DNA of 7,036 nt, taken from NCBI GenBank assembly GCA_947600345.1, contig CANQGC010000150.1:1-7036 (forward strand). Reading direction: 5' to 3'. A model generated the notes under the pieces. It saw nothing but the letters and a program-made list of their open reading frames with translations. It was not told the DNA's origin and made no database searches. Positions 5,476-7,036 of this stretch are shown piece after piece. The first letter of the stretch is position 1. Each line of letters starts with the position of its first letter. Position numbers and translations under genes: made by a program. Origin of the DNA: an uncultured Clostridia bacterium (GTDB taxonomy: Bacteria; Bacillota; Clostridia; Christensenellales; Aristaeellaceae).

Positions 5476-5733
5476 ATGAAATTTTACAATGTGAGCGATA
5501 TGGGCAGGTTCATGGATGCGGTTCGCAGCTGCGAGGGCGCGGTCTGCGCGCGCAGTTCCGAGGGGCAGTGGATCGATTTGAAGGGTCTCGCGGAGCAGGC
5601 GGGCAAGCTGCAGGGCCTTGGTTTGAGCCTGGGCGCGCTGCGCCAGGGCGAGCTCGAGGTCGTAGCCGAGCGCCGCAGCGACGCGGGCAAGCTGATCCAC
5701 TTCATGACCCAGGCGGCCAGGAGCGTGGCATAA
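5476..5733 (+). CDS. Small HPr-like protein lacking the phosphorylation sites
   Basis: An 85-residue soluble protein. Its pattern fits the HPr fold: a first strand MKFYNVSD (1-8), helix GRFMDAVRSCEG (10-21), strand AVCARS (22-27), turn SEG (28-30), strand and turn QWIDLKG (31-37), GLSLGALRQGELEVVAE (49-65), which resembles the HPr 'SLG...G..v.i.a' segment, and a last helix SDAGKLIHFMTQAAR (68-82). The loop that carries the catalytic histidine (GIHARPA in HPr) is missing, the only histidine is His75, and the regulatory serine after 'NLK' is Gly37. If it is an HPr relative, it cannot act as a PTS phosphocarrier. Similar histidine-less HPr-like proteins occur in Clostridia. The ATG at 5476 is 7 bases after GGAGG (5464-5468); the in-frame TTG just before it is less likely. 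It is divergent from the AraC gene. Coding status is good; family is a moderate inference from pattern. Confidence 0.75.
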   Translation: MKFYNVSDMGRFMDAVRSCEGAVCARSSEGQWIDLKGLAEQAGKLQGLGLSLGALRQGELEVVAERRSDAGKLIHFMTQAARSVA

Positions 5734-5743
5734 AGCACAGCGT

Positions 5744-5870
5744 GCACGGGAAATCTGTCGATTTCCCGTGCGGAGGAGGAAAACTGCGGTTTCCTGAAAT
5801 TGCTTCGCAATTTCCGGGCGGAAACCTGACCGAAGGTATTGTTTCCCTTTCGCTTGCGCTACAGGGAAAC
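5744..5870. repeat. Hairpin series between the HPr-like gene and nfo
   Basis: Four hairpins follow the stop at 5733: GCACGGGAAATC/GATTTCCCGTGC (5744-5755/5760-5771, 12 bp, loop TGTC), AGGAAA/TTTCCT (5777-5782/5790-5795), GAAATTGC/GCAATTTC (5796-5803/5807-5814, loop TTC) and GTTTCCCT/AGGGAAAC (5841-5848/5863-5870). GGTTTCC (5788-5794) can instead pair with GGAAACC (5820-5826), enclosing the third hairpin, so two folds compete. None has a following T-run. CAAAAC/GTTTTG (5871-5876/5894-5899), followed by a short AT stretch, may be a weak terminator. No gene is seen in 5734-5966. These are different sequences from the modules at 432-640, but of the same style. Confidence 0.7.
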
Positions 5871-5935
5871 CAAAACAGGCGTACACGCCGCCGGTTTTGA
5901 TTCAATTGGATTGGAATCGCGCGGTTTTTGATAAA

Positions 5936-5965
5936 GAAGGGGGCGTCCGGCACGGACGCCCCTTC
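5936..5965 (-). terminator. Terminator of nfo
   Basis: Stem GGGGCGTCCG/CGGACGCCCC (5940-5949/5953-5962, loop GCA), extended by GAAG/CTTC pairing with one bulged G. It begins right after the nfo stop codon (5967-5969). On the minus strand it is followed by TTCTTTAT, a modest T-tract. Confidence 0.8.
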
Positions 5966-5966
5966 G

Positions 5967-6797
5967 TCATGCTCGCAGCTCGCGCAGCGTGGCGATTTCA
6001 CGCTGGTAGCCGTCCAGCTCGTTGGGGGTTTCCAGGAGGAAGGGGAGTTCCCGCAGGGCGGGATGGTTGACGATTCGCGCGATGGCGTCCAGGCCGATGT
6101 GGCCCTCGCCGAGCTTCTCGTGGCGATCCTTGCGGCTGCCGAGGGGATTCTTGCTGTCGTTCAGGTGGATCGCCCGCAGGCGGTTCAGGCCCACGACTCG
6201 GTCGAACTCCTCCAGCACGCCGTCCAGGTCGTTCACGATGTCGTAGCCCGCGTCGAACACGTGGCAGGTGTCCAGGCAGACCCCGGCGCGCTCCGGCCGC
6301 TCCAGCCGGTCGAGTATGGCGCGCAACTCCTCGAAGCGCCCGCCGACCTCGCTGCCCTTCCCGGCCATCGTCTCCAGCAGCACGACAGTCTTCATCCCGT
6401 CAAACATCGCCAGATTCAGCGACTCCGCGATCTTCTCAACCCCAACCGCAATCCCCTGCCCCACGTGGCTCCCGGGATGCAAGTTGTACATCGCCTCCGG
6501 AAAGAACTCCAACCGCTCCAAGTCCTCCCGCATCGCCTGTCGCGCAAACTCCAGCGTCCCCTCCGCCGCCGCGCAGGGATTGAGCGTATACGGCGCATGC
6601 GTCAACGGCACCGCAAACCCGCGCTCCCCCAAAAAGGAAACGAGCGCCCCCGCATCTCCTTCATCAAACGGCTTCACATTCCCCCCGCGCGGATTCCGCG
6701 AAAAGTACTGAAACGCATTCGCCCCAATCGAAAGCGCCTCCTCTCCCATATGCAGATACCCCTTCACAGAGGACAAATGGCATCCAACAAAAAACAT
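5967..6797 (-). CDS. nfo: Endonuclease IV (AP endonuclease)
   Basis: A 276-residue metal-dependent DNA repair enzyme of the AP endonuclease 2 family, which cuts the backbone 5' of abasic sites in base excision repair. All nine ligands of the trinuclear zinc site can be matched to the E. coli enzyme: His67 (THAPY), His107 (NLHPG), Glu142 (LLETMAG), Asp176 and His179 (CLDTCHVFDAG), His211 (IHLNDS), Asp224 and His226 (KDRHEKLGEGHIG) and Glu256 (LLETPN). The TIM-barrel length is normal. The start chosen is the ATG at 6797, 6 bases from GGAGG (6804-6808); an in-frame ATG at 6801-6803 directly abuts that site with no spacing and is rejected. The gene seems monocistronic with its own terminator. I see no clear promoter in the repeat-bearing upstream gap. 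The identification is secure. Confidence 0.97.
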   Translation of the reverse strand: MFFVGCHLSSVKGYLHMGEEALSIGANAFQYFSRNPRGGNVKPFDEGDAGALVSFLGERGFAVPLTHAPYTLNPCAAAEGTLEFARQAMREDLERLEFFPEAMYNLHPGSHVGQGIAVGVEKIAESLNLAMFDGMKTVVLLETMAGKGSEVGGRFEELRAILDRLERPERAGVCLDTCHVFDAGYDIVNDLDGVLEEFDRVVGLNRLRAIHLNDSKNPLGSRKDRHEKLGEGHIGLDAIARIVNHPALRELPFLLETPNELDGYQREIATLRELRA

Positions 6798-6803
6798 GAA
6801 CAT

Positions 6804-6808
6804 CCTCC
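6804..6808 (-). promoter_or_regulatory. Ribosome binding site that fixes the nfo start
   Basis: GGAGG on the minus strand touches the first in-frame ATG (6801-6803) and lies 6 bases from the second (6795-6797). Normal spacing selects the second. Confidence 0.8.
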
Positions 6809-6829
6809 TAACCCCAAAAAACTACCCAG

Positions 6830-7019
6830 CAGGGTCCGGGGCGCAGCCCCGCCGCAGCGAAGCGGAGGCGTAACCCCGTAGCCCCCGTAACCCAAAAACC
6901 AAACCCCACAGAGGGCCGGTATTGTCGGCCCGATAACGAAACCTTCCGCAATACGAACACAGCCAGCCCCGGGTCCAGGGCCGCAGCCCTGGTCAGGAAG
7001 GGGGGCAGAGAATCCAAGG
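6830..7019 (-). repeat. Degenerate reverse-oriented hairpin modules upstream of nfo
   Basis: Read on the minus strand, 6832-6876 runs GGGGTTACGC, a hairpin CCGC/GCGG (6852-6855/6862-6865), a hairpin CGGGGC/GCCCCG (6837-6842/6846-6851, loop GCA on the plus strand) and GGACC. This is the same order as GGTTACGC-hairpin-GGACC in copy C. Farther right are GGGCCG/CGGCCC (6913-6918/6926-6931), CCAGGGC/GCCCTGG (6975-6981/6986-6992) and GAGAATCCAAGGA (7007-7019), the complement of the last module of copies B and C, which then diverges. The pieces look like decayed or partial copies. No gene is seen in 6809-7036. Confidence 0.65.
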
Positions 7020-7036
7020 AGGAAGCGGGGAGCGCT

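Noticed and set aside
4059..5900. A 613-codon plus-strand open frame
   Set aside because: It runs through the terminator, the hairpin repeats, the antisense of the AraC gene and another frame of the HPr-like gene. It has no domain signature; stop codons are merely scarce in GC-rich sequence.
6808..7017. A 69-codon minus-strand open frame at the right edge
   Set aside because: It is made of module-repeat sequence and has no good ribosome binding site; it looks like read-through of repeats.

Overview
The window reads as part of a GC-rich Bacillota chromosome, most likely a Clostridia-type gut or anaerobe lineage. The evidence is a strong AGGAGG-type ribosome binding site before every gene, good sigma-A promoters and compact divergent or convergent gene pairs. 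The taxon is an inference; no marker gene fixes it. There is no transposase, integrase, rRNA, tRNA or CRISPR array.

Layout: positions 1-713 are non-coding and hold a large nested inverted repeat built from hairpin modules. Next is an M20 amidohydrolase (minus, 714-1928), divergent from a class I glutamine-amidotransferase-like protein of the DUF1355/PF07090 type (plus, 2123-2866). Each of the two has its own recognisable promoter in the shared gap. The second gene converges, across a 15-bp-stem hairpin, on a 77-residue XRE/Cro regulator (minus, 2954-3187). The regulator is divergent from a membrane-anchored zinc-ribbon protein with a DUF5067-like outer domain (plus, 3282-4052). Between them lies an 18-bp-arm inverted repeat that overlaps both promoters. 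A clear terminator follows, and then a second copy of the hairpin-module repeat fills the convergent gap before an AraC-family regulator (minus, 4428-5339). Divergent from that is an 85-residue protein that looks like an HPr fold without the HPr phosphorylation residues (plus, 5476-5733). A non-coding stretch with several hairpins leads to endonuclease IV (nfo, minus, 5967-6797). The right edge carries degenerate pieces of the same hairpin modules in reverse orientation.

How the genes work together: no single pathway links them. The clearest functional unit is the XRE regulator / operator / zinc-ribbon membrane protein trio, which looks like a self-contained switch. The most unusual content is the modular palindromic repeat family. 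Its copies differ by paired, stem-preserving substitutions and sit at the 3' ends of genes, like REP/BIME elements. In three genes (XRE, zinc-ribbon, nfo) the longest possible reading frame begins at a codon that overlaps or abuts the Shine-Dalgarno sequence, so the start was moved downstream.
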